From positions 351,498 to 415,497 of the forward strand of contig NZ_JABEPE010000002.1 of the NCBI RefSeq assembly GCF_026788005.1: a stretch of DNA of 64,000 bases, in the 5' to 3' direction. This document shows, piece after piece, positions 1-9,605 of this stretch. This DNA is from Alteromonas sp. a30. GTDB lineage: Bacteria; Pseudomonadota; Gammaproteobacteria; Enterobacterales; Alteromonadaceae. The translations under genes were made by a program, and so were the position numbers. The notes beneath the pieces were generated by a model, which had not been told where the DNA came from, searched no databases, and saw only the letters and a program-made list of their open reading frames with translations. Within the stretch, counting starts at the first letter, position 1, and the number at the start of each line of letters is the position of its first letter.

Positions 1-50
1 CCTAGACGCTGGCTTGTTTTTGTTTTTAATGCTCAGTGCCTTTGCTCTAT

Positions 51-78
51 TTATCGTTCGGACAGCAAAAATCCTTTA
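51..78 (-). promoter_or_regulatory. sigma-28 (FliA)-like promoter, leftward
   Basis: On the minus strand TAAAGG is followed after 16 bases by AACGATAA, close to the FliA consensus TAAA-N15-GCCGATAA but with a spacer one base longer. The AT-rich context resembles that of the fliC promoter at 1294-1320. It points out of the window, so a second flagellin or another late flagellar gene probably starts just beyond the left edge (inference). Confidence 0.45.
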
Positions 79-176
79 GACTTTTTTTAATTAATTAAAA
101 AAGTCCAATTATTTCAATTATTTATAGTTTGTATTTTTGTCTCATCCCACTCCCTCTTTTGGTTTGAAATGACAAA

Positions 177-200
177 TTTGGTCGGGTTTCCCCGACCAAA
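177..200 (-). terminator. probable flagellin terminator hairpin
   Basis: Perfect 10-bp stem (177-186 with 191-200) and a GAAA tetraloop on the minus strand, followed by AAATTTG. It lies about 130 bases after the flagellin stop. The U tract is weak, so it may be a 3'-end stabilising hairpin rather than a classic intrinsic terminator. Confidence 0.5.
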
Positions 201-332
201 CTGCTTTCTCTTGAGGGCGAGCTTTTGCTCTTATTTGGTTAGTTTCAGTATTGACCTTAAGGACCTACCTCCTGGCGCTTTAGAAACTAACCAGAGAAAT
301 CCGTTTCCTCTGGATGAAGGTTAACCGTTTGA

Positions 333-1160
333 TTAACCCAACAATGACAATGCTGACTGTGGACGCTGGTTCGCCTGACTCAGTACAGTGGTACTTGCCT
401 GTTGGATGATCTGGTTACGAGTCAACTCGGCAGTTTCAGTTGCGAAGTCAGTATCTCTGATACGTGAACGTGCACCTGATACATTTTCTGAGATGTTGCT
501 CAAGTTACGAATTGTAGACTGGAAGCGGTTTTGAAGCGCACCTAAGTCTGCTCGAGTCGCCCCAATAGTTGAAATTGCAGCGTCGATAGAAGCGATAGCC
601 GCAGACGCACCTTCAGCAGTTTGAACCGTTGTATTAGTCAAACCTAAGCCGGAAGCACCGAAACCACCAGAGCGAGACAAGTTGATAGAAATTGTCTGAC
701 CTGCGTTCGCGCCGACTAAGAATGCGGCTGAATAACCACCAGTTAGTACGTCAACACCTGCAAATTGAGTGGTTTGAGCAACACGGCTAATTTCTGTTTT
801 AAGTGCAGAAACTTCTTTTTGAAGCGCTAAACGGTCAGCCGATGTATTGATACCGTTTTGAGATTGCACTGCTAATTGACGTACACGTTGAAGTGATTGA
901 GTAACTTCTTGTAATGCACCTTCAGCCGTTTGCGATAGTGAAATGGCATCGTTTGCGTTACGTACAGCTTGATTTAAACCTTGAATTTGAGAAGTCATGC
1001 GGTCTGTAATTTGAAGACCTGCAGCATCATCAGCGGCTCTGTTAATACGGAAACCTGAAGATAATCTTTCGAACGAAGTGCTTAATTCATTACCAGAATT
1101 GAATAATTGACGTTGTGCATTCAATGAAGACACATTGGTATTTACATATAAACCTGCCAT
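333..1160 (-). CDS. fliC: flagellin
   Basis: Structural subunit of the flagellar filament, exported through the flagellar type III system and polymerised under the FliD cap. The 275-residue protein has the conserved N-terminal D0/D1 helices (TNVSSLNAQRQL; LSSGFRINRAADDAAGL at about 33-49) and a conserved C-terminal D0 helix ending SQANQRPQSALSLLG. The variable central part is very short, so this is a compact flagellin without large surface domains D2/D3. There is no signal peptide, as expected for type III export. It is transcribed alone, from the sigma-28 promoter at 1294-1320. The symbol fliC is generic; there may be paralogues (flaA/flaB style). Confidence 0.95.
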   Translation of the reverse strand: MAGLYVNTNVSSLNAQRQLFNSGNELSTSFERLSSGFRINRAADDAAGLQITDRMTSQIQGLNQAVRNANDAISLSQTAEGALQEVTQSLQRVRQLAVQSQNGINTSADRLALQKEVSALKTEISRVAQTTQFAGVDVLTGGYSAAFLVGANAGQTISINLSRSGGFGASGLGLTNTTVQTAEGASAAIASIDAAISTIGATRADLGALQNRFQSTIRNLSNISENVSGARSRIRDTDFATETAELTRNQIIQQASTTVLSQANQRPQSALSLLG

Positions 1161-1293
1161 GGGTTTACTCCTACACTCTTGACCCGCCCATTTTATTTAG
1201 ACAATAATGGGCAGTTGACGAATTCTCGTCATTATTTGAATAAAAACAGTAAGTTACTTATGCAAATTACTGTCACTGGCTCTCTCGCTTAGG

Positions 1294-1320
1294 TTATCGT
1301 CGTCCCAAAAAAATCCTTAA
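1294..1320 (-). promoter_or_regulatory. sigma-28 promoter of flagellin
   Basis: On the minus strand TTAA, 15 bases, then GACGATAA: a close match to the FliA consensus TAAA-N15-GCCGATAA with ideal spacing. It lies 134 bases upstream of the flagellin start codon. Late-class control by FliA, restrained by FlgM (17881-18204), follows from known flagellar regulation. Confidence 0.75.
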
Positions 1321-1449
1321 GTCATTTTTTAAACTTTTTTCTAAACTATTCTTTGGAATAACATTTTTCGTCGGATGAAATGCCTATACGAACCTGATAG
1401 AGTCAGCAATAATGCGTAAAGCGGCACTTAAAATGGGCGGGTAAAAATC

Positions 1450-2388
1450 ATGCAAATTAATTGGCTAAAAACGCTCTGGCAAAATGCAAAACACAATGCA
1501 TTTACCGATCTCTGCTGTTACAACAATCAATTGTTTTGTACTTTTCGGGAAGCAACCAATCACGTCAGTGGTGATGGGATCATTCGAATTCTGACACTTA
1601 ATCAATCTGGCGTTATCTTGTGGCAAGAACGCATTGCTGTTCCAAACGCTGATTTACGGGATCCCAAACTTTGCATTGCCGCTAACGGAGAGTTGATGCT
1701 AATTGCCTATGCCCGATTTCCCGATGCGCAAAACCGAACGCATTGGAGCCGCTCTTTAGTTTGGCGCTCAAACACGGGTAAGAGCTGGTCTCAAGCACAA
1801 TATTTTGGTCCGACTTACTGGTGGCTTTGGCGATTACGCTGGCATCAAGGGCAAAGTTATGGACTTGCCTATAACCGCGTTGAGCAATCCTTAGATTTAT
1901 ATAAAGGCGTACCCGGCCGCACCTATGAATTGCTGAAAAAGAGTGTGTTGGGCTTAGCAACACATGGGCTTGGTTATCCTAATGAGTCCGATTTATTCTT
2001 TGAAGAAAATGGCGATGCTTTTGCTATTGTTAGGCGCGACGCCGACACCTTCACAGCACAACTTGGCAGAGCGAAATCCCCGTATACACAATGGCGCTGG
2101 CAAGATCTTAATACTTACATCGGTAGTCCTGTATTTTATGAGCGTGATGACGATTCCTTCTTTATTGCTGGACGAGAATGGCTAAACCGGCAACCGAAAA
2201 CCACGTTAGTTGTGATGCAAAAATCTACGGGGAAAATTCTGGATAGATTGCTACTCCCATCTGCGGGCGATAACGCCTACCCCGGATTAGCAAAGTTCCA
2301 AAGAACTGATGACACACTTTATTTAAGTTATTACTCCGCTCATGAAAACCAACGCTGTCAGATATACCTTGCGCAAATCGCCTTGTAG
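1450..2388 (+). CDS. sialidase-fold (BNR/Asp-box) beta-propeller protein
   Basis: A 312-residue protein with no signal peptide or membrane segment. It contains an Asp-box-like turn (RSNTGKSW, about 107-114) followed by aromatic-rich strands (YWWLWRLRW), and many short WR/YL blade-like strands, as in the six-bladed sialidase/exo-glycosidase superfamily. I do not see a full set of catalytic sialidase residues, so enzymatic activity is not established. It lies on the strand opposite to the flagellar genes, between fliC and flgL, and is followed 61 bases later by the metR-like gene. A link to flagellin glycans is possible but purely contextual. Confidence 0.55.
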   Translation: MQINWLKTLWQNAKHNAFTDLCCYNNQLFCTFREATNHVSGDGIIRILTLNQSGVILWQERIAVPNADLRDPKLCIAANGELMLIAYARFPDAQNRTHWSRSLVWRSNTGKSWSQAQYFGPTYWWLWRLRWHQGQSYGLAYNRVEQSLDLYKGVPGRTYELLKKSVLGLATHGLGYPNESDLFFEENGDAFAIVRRDADTFTAQLGRAKSPYTQWRWQDLNTYIGSPVFYERDDDSFFIAGREWLNRQPKTTLVVMQKSTGKILDRLLLPSAGDNAYPGLAKFQRTDDTLYLSYYSAHENQRCQIYLAQIAL

Positions 2389-2449
2389 TCTTTCATTCAT
2401 GTAACAAAGTGGTATATTTTCGAAATTCAATGAGTTTTGTTCATATATT

Positions 2450-3340
2450 ATGTTAGATAGACATCACCTAGCCATTATTCAAAACGTGGTTAAAACGGGT
2501 ACGGTTACTGAAGCTGCGAACAGTCTCTGTTTAAGTCAATCCGCAATTAGCCACTCCATTAGAAAACTTGAAAACCATCTTGGAGTCAAAATTTGGGAGA
2601 AGCAGGGACGCACTCTACAACTAACGCAAGCTGGAAAACTACTGAATTCATTAGCAAATAGAATCAACCCGCAGTTTGAACATGCTGAGTTGTTATTAAC
2701 TCAATTGGCGAAAGGGCATCGCGGGATATTGCGTATTGGAATGGAATGTCACCCTTGTTACCAATGGCTATTGAAAGTGGTTGAGCCTTTCTTACTGCAA
2801 TGGCCTGATGTCGATTTAGACGTAAAACAAGAATTCCAATTCGGTGGCATGGGCGCATTACGAGGATACGAGATTGATATGTTAGTCACACCCGATCCAC
2901 TTTATAAGCCGGGCGTCGATTTTATTCCAGTTTTTGATTATGAGCATCAACTTATCGTCTCAGCTTCTCACCCTCTAGCCCAAAAAGCTTACGTTGAACC
3001 AAACGATTTAATCGATCAGATTCTCATCACTTATCCTGTTGAACCGCAACGCTTAGATATTTTTTCCCAATTTTTACACCCCGCAGGATGCACAGTGAAA
3101 AAACACAAAATTATTGAGACCACGGAAATTATGCTGCAAATGGTTGCCGCCAAACGCGGCGTAGCGGCCTTGCCGGGCTGGTTAGTAAAAGAGTATCAAC
3201 CAACGTTGAATATTGTCGGCATTCCATTGAGCAAAAAAGGCATTCATAAACATATCTATTTAGGAGTAAGAGAAAGCGATAGGAATATTCACTATATTGA
3301 AGATTTCGTTGCTTTAGCGGAGGAAGTCCCCGGGCTTTAA
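2450..3340 (+). CDS. metR: LysR-family regulator, MetR-like
   Basis: Transcription factor of 296 residues. The N-terminal winged HTH (about 1-60) has the LysR signature AANSLCLSQSAISHSIRKLE. The effector domain carries MECHPCYQWL (about 98-107), which closely matches the E. coli MetR segment IECHSCIQWL, and FDYEHQLIVSASHPLA is also MetR-like. MetR activates methionine/one-carbon genes (metE, metH, glyA) with homocysteine as co-effector. No divergent met gene adjoins it; the neighbours are the sialidase-fold gene upstream and flgL convergent downstream. It could be another LysR member, but the effector-domain motif favours MetR. Confidence 0.75.
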   Translation: MLDRHHLAIIQNVVKTGTVTEAANSLCLSQSAISHSIRKLENHLGVKIWEKQGRTLQLTQAGKLLNSLANRINPQFEHAELLLTQLAKGHRGILRIGMECHPCYQWLLKVVEPFLLQWPDVDLDVKQEFQFGGMGALRGYEIDMLVTPDPLYKPGVDFIPVFDYEHQLIVSASHPLAQKAYVEPNDLIDQILITYPVEPQRLDIFSQFLHPAGCTVKKHKIIETTEIMLQMVAAKRGVAALPGWLVKEYQPTLNIVGIPLSKKGIHKHIYLGVRESDRNIHYIEDFVALAEEVPGL

Positions 3341-3386
3341 CCCCACGGGGACCATCATGGTCACAACACCACAATTCTATTTAAAC

Positions 3387-3412
3387 AGGGCGTTTTTTAA
3401 ACAAAACACCCT
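3387..3412. terminator. bidirectional terminator between metR and flgL
   Basis: AGGGCGTTTT pairs with AAAACACCCT (one C-A mismatch), giving T runs on both strands. It lies between the convergent metR-like gene and flgL and could serve both. A second GC-rich stem, GTCCCC/GGGGAC, spans the metR stop region. Confidence 0.6.
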
Positions 3413-3429
3413 AGCGTAAAAAATTCGCG

Positions 3430-4650
3430 TTAAATAAAGTCAAATAACGATAGCTGTGTTACACGGGAAAAAGTCGCTTGTGCAGCTTGCAAGGCAGTAT
3501 CTTGTCGACTTAGCTCTGATGCAGCAACCGCATAATCCACTTCTTCTATATCAGAACGGGCAGCCTTGTTTGCAATTTCCAAATCCAAATTAGATTTTAA
3601 AACTGATTCCGCAACATTCAAGCGACCACCTACCGCAGAATTTGCGTCCGCAACCGCGGTTAAACCGTTATCAAGGCCAATCAAGGCACTATCAATGGCT
3701 TTTACGTAGTCCGCATCGCTAATATTGGGATCGTTCAAAGCCGTAAACAAATCATCCAACGTTTGCGCTAAGTTTTTCTTTTCTGGCTGCTGCAAAGTAA
3801 ATTCTAACGTTTGCCCTGCCGTTCCCGGACTATTGAATTCAATCCCTCCAAAAGTGAAGTCTTGTCCGGGGGTATAGGCAACCGAGCCTGCTGCGGCCCC
3901 CGTACCTACGTTAATAAAATCAATTTGGTCGCCAGCAGCGTTTATCGTTCCCCGAAAGACATTGTTCGCCGGGGTCACTGCATCGTAATTGGCTTTATGG
4001 AAAGTATCGAATGCATTTTGCTGTGTAATTCGGAAACTTGATGTGGTTGTCCCACCCGTTAAATTTGCATCTAACCTTGCCAGTACATCCTCAAATACGG
4101 TTTTACCTGAGTCACCGCCTTCTACTTTTACTGTGGGTGATATTTGGATTTCGTTTTGCCCATCATCACCCTGAAAAATATAACGATTGCCAGTAGCCGT
4201 TGCATCGAAAATAAAGGCAGGTGAATCGGATTGATAACCGGCAAAGATATACTCACCATTAGCGTCACGAAAATTCATTAAGTCAAAAATCTGATCACGG
4301 ATTTGACCGATCTCCACCCCTAAGGCTTTTCGATCTTCTGTTCCGTTGATACCGTTCCCCGCCTGAATCGTTAACTGCCTTGCTTTCAAAGCGGCTTCTG
4401 TGACGTTTTGTAACACTGCTTCTTCTTGGGACAAGGAGTTTTCTAGCAGGATGTTGTTTTTCTTGAATTGTTCAATTTGCTCCAACTCTTCGGTAATCCG
4501 TACCACTTGAGAAGCACCAACGGGATCATCCGATGGTCTGAGAATTCGTTTTCCGGTAGCGAGTTGTTGCTGTATATCAGATAACTGACCTTGGTTATCC
4601 AAAATATTTCGTAAGCTACGATCATAAAGCTGATTTGTAGAAATACGCAT
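3430..4650 (-). CDS. flgL: flagellar hook-filament junction protein FlgL (HAP3)
   Basis: Forms the second ring of the hook-filament junction, on top of FlgK, and seats the flagellin filament. It has 406 residues with the flagellin-like N-terminus MRISTNQLYDRSLRNI and the C-terminal helix TALQAAQATFSRVTQLSLFDFI-type ending. The middle (about 180-290) is variable. It follows flgK by 10 bases on the minus strand and is the last gene of the flgF-flgL run. No signal peptide, as expected for a type III export substrate. Confidence 0.95.
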   Translation of the reverse strand: MRISTNQLYDRSLRNILDNQGQLSDIQQQLATGKRILRPSDDPVGASQVVRITEELEQIEQFKKNNILLENSLSQEEAVLQNVTEAALKARQLTIQAGNGINGTEDRKALGVEIGQIRDQIFDLMNFRDANGEYIFAGYQSDSPAFIFDATATGNRYIFQGDDGQNEIQISPTVKVEGGDSGKTVFEDVLARLDANLTGGTTTSSFRITQQNAFDTFHKANYDAVTPANNVFRGTINAAGDQIDFINVGTGAAAGSVAYTPGQDFTFGGIEFNSPGTAGQTLEFTLQQPEKKNLAQTLDDLFTALNDPNISDADYVKAIDSALIGLDNGLTAVADANSAVGGRLNVAESVLKSNLDLEIANKAARSDIEEVDYAVAASELSRQDTALQAAQATFSRVTQLSLFDFI

Positions 4651-4660
4651 AACGATTTAC

Positions 4661-6757
4661 CTACCCTACTGAGCTCAAAATAGTTTCGAACAAGCTCTGA
4701 GCTGTTGATAATACTCTAGCAGATGCCGAATATGCCTGTTGAAAACGAATCAAATTTGCGGCCTCTTCATCAAGATTAACGCCCGATGTTGATTCAAATA
4801 AATCTCTAGATTGACGTTCTATCGCCGTCGCGGCACCTTGTGATACTTGGGCCGTAGCAGCAGTTTCACCAATATCACTCACGATAGTGGAGTACGCTTC
4901 TTGAAAGCTAATCAAATTACTGCTGCCGGAGCCGCTATCTCGCACCATGGTATCTTGGCTTTGTAAATCCGATAACGCCAAGCCATTACGGTTATCGTCT
5001 GTACCATTGGTGTTAAAATTAATATTGAACGTATCTCCCGCTTTGGGCACACCTTGAATGCTGAAGTCATAGCCGGGGTAATCGGGGAAAGCCCCAAAAG
5101 GCCAACCACCGGATGCCTGTGCTTGGGCCATCACACTATCTAAATTGGTTGCACCCGCTACAGTGGTAATAACCGCACCACCCGCATCTTGCACCTCAAA
5201 GGTATCGGGTGATGTGAACACAATTCGCGCAGGCGCGTTACCGACACCAACACCATTACTAATTCCCCCAGCGCCATCAAATGCCGACGCGTTAGCGTCA
5301 AAAGGCGCAGCCGTATCGACATTTGTATTGCTAACAACCGAATTGATAATAGTTACGTCACCAAGGTTGTTTATGTCTGATTCAATTCGAATTGGCGAGG
5401 CAAGCGCCAAGTCTTCCGGCCGAGTCATGCTCACTTCAATTTGAGCCGCAGCTTCTTTAGTTGGCTGCATCAAGAAACGATCGCCGACCGCATATGCTCC
5501 GCCGTTAGGAAACTCTAATTCGATGCCGCCATTAACCGGCGTAAAGTTACCCGCGCCAGTTGTAACACCTGTTAGCGTTTGTGTGATGGGGTTGCCCGAT
5601 GTATCTAAAACAGGTGAGCCATCAGGATTTAAAAAGGCCACGGTCACATCAAGCGTTGGCCCAGCATTAACCGCATCAATTGTGACTTGGTAATCAGCAC
5701 TGGTTAACGACGAATGTCCGCCTTCAGAAACGCGTCCATTCACTAATAAAGTAGCAGCGGAATTATTCGCGTAGTTTAGGCTTTGGAATGTTGGCAAAGT
5801 GAAAATATTGCTGCCTAGCTGACCATCGAGGTCCATGCCTAAACGGTTTTGTTGATTCAACGCATCTGTCATCGACAACGCAATTTGACCGATTTCTCGA
5901 CGCGTTGGCTCTAACACTTCGTCTCTAAACTTGAATAAGCCGCCAATTTTGCCGCCGACATTTGGCTCGGCTAATTGGATATTAATGCTTTCATCCGGTG
6001 TAGCGAGAGTTAAATCCCGACGTTCTAAATCTGGGTCGCCGGTAAGCTCGAATAAGTTAAATGAGCCATCTTCCAAAACCAGCGATTGACCAGAGGTTAA
6101 ATTTACTAATGTTGTCCCATCTCCATTGTCCCGCGTATGAATTGAAGTCAATTCAGCAAGCTCAAGTATGGATTGATCCAACTGGTTTTTTAACGCGCCC
6201 GGTTCTGCATCTTGGTTATTAAATTGAGTCGTTCGGATTTGATTATTCAAAGTCGAAATATTTTGAATTAACTCATTGGCTCGACTAATAGTTGTCGTTA
6301 ATTCATCGTTTATTTCGTCTTGTTTAGAGTTCAGGAATTTTTCCATGGTTGCAAACTGCCCCATCATGGATTCAGCCTGACCAAGTACCAATTGCCTTGC
6401 AGCAACATTAGTAGGCTCATCAGTTGCTGTTTGCATAGCGCCAAAAAAGCGACTCATTGCCCCTGAAAGGCTATTTGCTTCGTTGGCGAAAATGTTATCA
6501 ACCTGATTGGTTTTAGATGCAAAGGTATCGGCTAAACCTAACACCGACACATCGCGTCGGTGCTGGTCTTGAGCAAACGTATCAAGCACACGCTCCGTTG
6601 TGGCTCGACCAACACCGCCTAATTCCTGAGTAACATGGTAAGTGCGTTCACGAATGTACCCCGGAGTATTAACGTTTGCGATGTTTTTACCAGCCGTGTT
6701 AAGTAGCTGGGAGCTTGCATTTAAGCCGGAACTAGCAACCGTAAATAAATCTATCAT
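4661..6757 (-). CDS. flgK: flagellar hook-associated protein FlgK (HAP1)
   Basis: First junction protein between hook and filament. Its 698 residues are longer than the roughly 550 of enterobacterial FlgK, the extra length lying in the central exposed domains (about 330-560). The N-terminus (DLFTVASSGLNASSQLLNTAGKNIANVNTPGYIRE) has the rod/hook-family motif, here given in part: IANVNTPGY. The C-terminus ends RVLSTAQSLFETILSSVG, the usual coiled-coil zone. It lies 19 bases after flgJ and 10 before flgL in a single operon. A longer surface domain is common in marine relatives. Confidence 0.95.
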   Translation of the reverse strand: MIDLFTVASSGLNASSQLLNTAGKNIANVNTPGYIRERTYHVTQELGGVGRATTERVLDTFAQDQHRRDVSVLGLADTFASKTNQVDNIFANEANSLSGAMSRFFGAMQTATDEPTNVAARQLVLGQAESMMGQFATMEKFLNSKQDEINDELTTTISRANELIQNISTLNNQIRTTQFNNQDAEPGALKNQLDQSILELAELTSIHTRDNGDGTTLVNLTSGQSLVLEDGSFNLFELTGDPDLERRDLTLATPDESINIQLAEPNVGGKIGGLFKFRDEVLEPTRREIGQIALSMTDALNQQNRLGMDLDGQLGSNIFTLPTFQSLNYANNSAATLLVNGRVSEGGHSSLTSADYQVTIDAVNAGPTLDVTVAFLNPDGSPVLDTSGNPITQTLTGVTTGAGNFTPVNGGIELEFPNGGAYAVGDRFLMQPTKEAAAQIEVSMTRPEDLALASPIRIESDINNLGDVTIINSVVSNTNVDTAAPFDANASAFDGAGGISNGVGVGNAPARIVFTSPDTFEVQDAGGAVITTVAGATNLDSVMAQAQASGGWPFGAFPDYPGYDFSIQGVPKAGDTFNINFNTNGTDDNRNGLALSDLQSQDTMVRDSGSGSSNLISFQEAYSTIVSDIGETAATAQVSQGAATAIERQSRDLFESTSGVNLDEEAANLIRFQQAYSASARVLSTAQSLFETILSSVG

Positions 6758-6776
6758 GACCTTCTGCTCCCAACAA

Positions 6777-7751
6777 TTATAAGCCGCTTAACGCGCTGGA
6801 AATGGATGATAAGGTGTCGCTTTTCATTACCGACATCACTTTATCTGCGTAGGCAGGATCCGTTGCGTATCCCGCCTGCTGTAGTTGTTTAAAGTAAGCT
6901 TCAGGATTGGCAGATTGCTCTACTGCACCACGATAACGCGGGCTCTCTTTAATAAACTTCACATAATCTTGCATTGATTCATGGAAATCACCGTAAGCAC
7001 GGAATGCCGCTTTTTGTTTTTGTGGAACGCCTTGTGCGTATTCCAACGTTTCCACTACTTCTTTATTACCATTCCAATTTCGATCAGCCTTAATACCAAA
7101 CAAGTTGTGGCTGTTTTCGCCTTTACCGGAATGAATCATGTATTTTCCCCAGCCAGTTTCTACCGCGGCTTGGGCTACTAATGCTTTTGGCTCAACACCA
7201 ATCTCGCCTGCCACTTTTTCCGCTACGGGTAACAAGGAGCGCACAAAATCTAGAGGCGATTGGAAAGCCGCTCTTTTTTCTGCCTTATCCGACGAGCTAG
7301 CCTCCGCATTTGATGCTTTCGCATCGCCCAAACCGGAAGATTGAGAGGAGCCAGCAGCGCGAACAATATCTTCTAAATTTGCGCCACTGCGAACCAAGCC
7401 CGCAGGCATGACGCCACTGCCTTTAGGGTCGAGTTGTTGCACTATTAACTCGGCTAATCCCATAGAGCCAGTCTCGGCCATATTGGTTGCAAGCTGTTGG
7501 TCGTGCATATCGCGATAAAACTTCACTTGGCTTGAGTTCAATGGATTACTATCATCTGCCAACACATCTTCCGCCGCTCGCATGGACTTCAACATCATGT
7601 GGATGAAAATCCCTTCGAATTGCTTCGCCGTTTTTTCTAGCGCTGAACTATCACCTTTTTGTGCTCCACGTCTTAGGTTATCTAAGCCCGAGAAGTCATA
7701 GGCACTTTGCGCTTGGTCGATTTGTGTTTGAATTTGAGATGAAATATCCAT
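6777..7751 (-). CDS. flgJ: flagellar rod-capping protein / peptidoglycan hydrolase FlgJ
   Basis: Bifunctional protein: the N-terminal half (about 30-105, KQFEGIFIHMMLKSMR) is the rod-cap domain, and the C-terminal half (about 165-320) is a glucosaminidase of the GH73 type (ALVAQAAVETGWGK, with the likely catalytic Glu in VETGW, and NLFGIKA). It opens the peptidoglycan layer for the growing rod. I chose the ATG at 7751 because AGGTGA lies seven bases upstream of it; a GTG at 7760, touching the flgI stop, is the alternative. About 324 residues, normal for dual-domain FlgJ. Confidence 0.93.
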   Translation of the reverse strand: MDISSQIQTQIDQAQSAYDFSGLDNLRRGAQKGDSSALEKTAKQFEGIFIHMMLKSMRAAEDVLADDSNPLNSSQVKFYRDMHDQQLATNMAETGSMGLAELIVQQLDPKGSGVMPAGLVRSGANLEDIVRAAGSSQSSGLGDAKASNAEASSSDKAEKRAAFQSPLDFVRSLLPVAEKVAGEIGVEPKALVAQAAVETGWGKYMIHSGKGENSHNLFGIKADRNWNGNKEVVETLEYAQGVPQKQKAAFRAYGDFHESMQDYVKFIKESPRYRGAVEQSANPEAYFKQLQQAGYATDPAYADKVMSVMKSDTLSSISSALSGL

Positions 7752-7760
7752 CACTCTCAC

Positions 7761-8873
7761 CTAGATGATAATGAGCTGACCTTGTAACGCTCCAGCTTCG
7801 CGAAGCGCTTCAAGTATCGCCATTAAATCCCCTGGCGCTGCGCCAACTTCATTCACTGCGCGCACCAATTGGTCAAGTGTCACACCGGGATCAAACTTAA
7901 ACATACGAGTATCATCTAAGCTGACATCCACAATGGACTGTGTCGTGGTTGCGGTTTCGCCTTCGGCAAATGCATTCGGTTGAGAAACCGTCTGAGTTTC
8001 CGCGATAGTGACGGTTAAACCACCATGAGTAATTGCAGCAGGTAACAATCTCACCTCTTTACCGATAACAATGGTGCCAGTGCGACTGTTAATAACGACT
8101 CTTGCTGGCGCCTCTGCTGGGGTAAACTCAAAACTCTGGAGTGTTGCAACAAAGCCAACACGCTGCCCCACATCTCTTGGCGCCGAAACGCGAACCGATG
8201 CAGCATCAATGGGCGTTGCTAAAATAAAACCTTTTGACGGATCTGCGCCTAATCGACGGTTGATGGTATCTGCCAAATTTTTAGCCGTGCCAAAATCAGG
8301 GTAGTTCAGATTGAGTGTCAAATAATCGTTCGCCATTAAACCACTTGTTACTGCCCTTTCAACAATCGCGCCATTTGCGATACGACCAACCGTTGGAGTA
8401 TTAGAAACAATGCGAGAACCATCTGCACCTTGCGCCCCAAAGCCACTAACCACAAGGCTTCCCTGAGCAACGGCGTACACGTTTCCATCTACACCTTTTA
8501 AGAAAGTTTGCAATAATGTACCGCCTCGAAGGCTCTCTGCTTCACCAATAGAAGAAACCGTAATGTCAATTGTTTGACCCGGTTTGATAAAAGGCGGTAA
8601 TTCGGCATGAACGGCAACAGCGGCAACGTTCTTGATTTTTGGCTTGGTGTTGCTTGGTAGTGCGATGCCAAAATTCGATAACATGGCACGAAAACTTTGC
8701 TCGGTGAAAGGCGATTGTTCCCCCGTCCCCGGTAAGCCCACGACTAAACCGTAACCAACCAATTGGTTGCTACGTACCCCTTGAATAGAGGCGACATCTT
8801 TAATACGTTGCCCATAAGCAAAGCTTGGTAGCAACATCGAAATAGAAACAAAAAGCGCAATGATGTGTTTCAT
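7761..8873 (-). CDS. flgI: flagellar P-ring protein FlgI
   Basis: Builds the periplasmic P ring around the rod in the peptidoglycan layer. The 370-residue precursor has a Sec signal peptide ([16 protein letters not shown], cleavage near 22) and family motifs [28 protein letters not shown] and, at the C-terminus, [19 protein letters not shown] (both given in part or in full as seen). It follows flgH by 9 bases and runs directly into flgJ. In organisms with FlgT, the P ring is embraced by the T/H-ring system, which fits flgT at 19461. Confidence 0.95.
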   Translation of the reverse strand: MKHIIALFVSISMLLPSFAYGQRIKDVASIQGVRSNQLVGYGLVVGLPGTGEQSPFTEQSFRAMLSNFGIALPSNTKPKIKNVAAVAVHAELPPFIKPGQTIDITVSSIGEAESLRGGTLLQTFLKGVDGNVYAVAQGSLVVSGFGAQGADGSRIVSNTPTVGRIANGAIVERAVTSGLMANDYLTLNLNYPDFGTAKNLADTINRRLGADPSKGFILATPIDAASVRVSAPRDVGQRVGFVATLQSFEFTPAEAPARVVINSRTGTIVIGKEVRLLPAAITHGGLTVTIAETQTVSQPNAFAEGETATTTQSIVDVSLDDTRMFKFDPGVTLDQLVRAVNEVGAAPGDLMAILEALREAGALQGQLIII

Positions 8874-8882
8874 GTCTTCCCC

Positions 8883-9578
8883 CTAGAAAGGCCAAATTGT
8901 TGATAGGAAGAACTTACCTAGCCAGCCACGATCTTGCGTTTTCGCAAACTGACCGGTTCCACTATATTGAATGCGGGCATTTGCAATTTTGGTTGAAAGC
9001 ACTTCGTTAGCAGGATTCACATCCGCTGGACGAACAATGCCAGTTAATCGAATATACTCATCACCATTATTTAAGGTGAGCCATTTTTCGCCACGAATGA
9101 CTAAGTTGTTATTGGGCAAAACTCGAATCACGGTCACGGAAATATTGCCGCTAAGGTTATTACTTTGGTTTGCCTGAGCATCACCTTCGAAGTCGTTAGT
9201 GGAGCTGAAATCTAATTGGATGGACTCATTGCCGATGTTGACCGGGTTGCCACCTAAACCAAGAATGGGGTCTAGTTCAACCTCACTTTCTTTTTCGAGT
9301 GTGGTACTGGCAGATTTGGTTGCGGAAGTATTTTCACGCAAGATAACGGTAATAATGTCACCAATACGACGCGCTTTGGCATCGGAATATAAACTGTTGC
9401 TTAGGCTTGCATGGAAAATGCTGCCGTCATCTGACACCTTTTGCATGGCCATATCTGGAACAATGGGTGCGTAAAACGGGTCGTTCGGTAACGGATCATG
9501 CTTAACCGTTGACGAGCAGCCGCTTAATAAGCCAACTACTACCGCACCCACACTGACTAACTTCTTACCGTACCTCAT
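8883..9578 (-). CDS. flgH: flagellar L-ring lipoprotein FlgH
   Basis: Outer-membrane L-ring subunit. The 231-residue protein starts with a lipoprotein signal peptide and lipobox LLSGC (Cys about 21). Conserved segments include DAKARRIGDIITVIL and VRGEKWLTLNNGDEYIRLTGIVRP (seen around 70-85 and 165-190). The C-terminus GWLGKFFLSTIWPF is typical. It sits between flgG (27 bases upstream) and flgI. Together with FlgI it forms the bushing through which the rod turns. Confidence 0.95.
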   Translation of the reverse strand: MRYGKKLVSVGAVVVGLLSGCSSTVKHDPLPNDPFYAPIVPDMAMQKVSDDGSIFHASLSNSLYSDAKARRIGDIITVILRENTSATKSASTTLEKESEVELDPILGLGGNPVNIGNESIQLDFSSTNDFEGDAQANQSNNLSGNISVTVIRVLPNNNLVIRGEKWLTLNNGDEYIRLTGIVRPADVNPANEVLSTKIANARIQYSGTGQFAKTQDRGWLGKFFLSTIWPF

Positions 9579-9605
9579 GTTACCGCCCTCACATTAATGT
9601 ATTCA

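Larger units (their letters stand above)
1..332. other. intergenic region downstream of flagellin
   Basis: No convincing coding region. Read on the minus strand it holds, in order, two hairpins downstream of the flagellin stop (stem 291-296/308-313 and a perfect one at 177-200), an AT-rich near-palindrome at 79-105, and a sigma-28-like promoter at 51-78 pointing out of the window. The layout suggests the end of one flagellin transcript and the start of another gene to the left. Confidence 0.6.
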
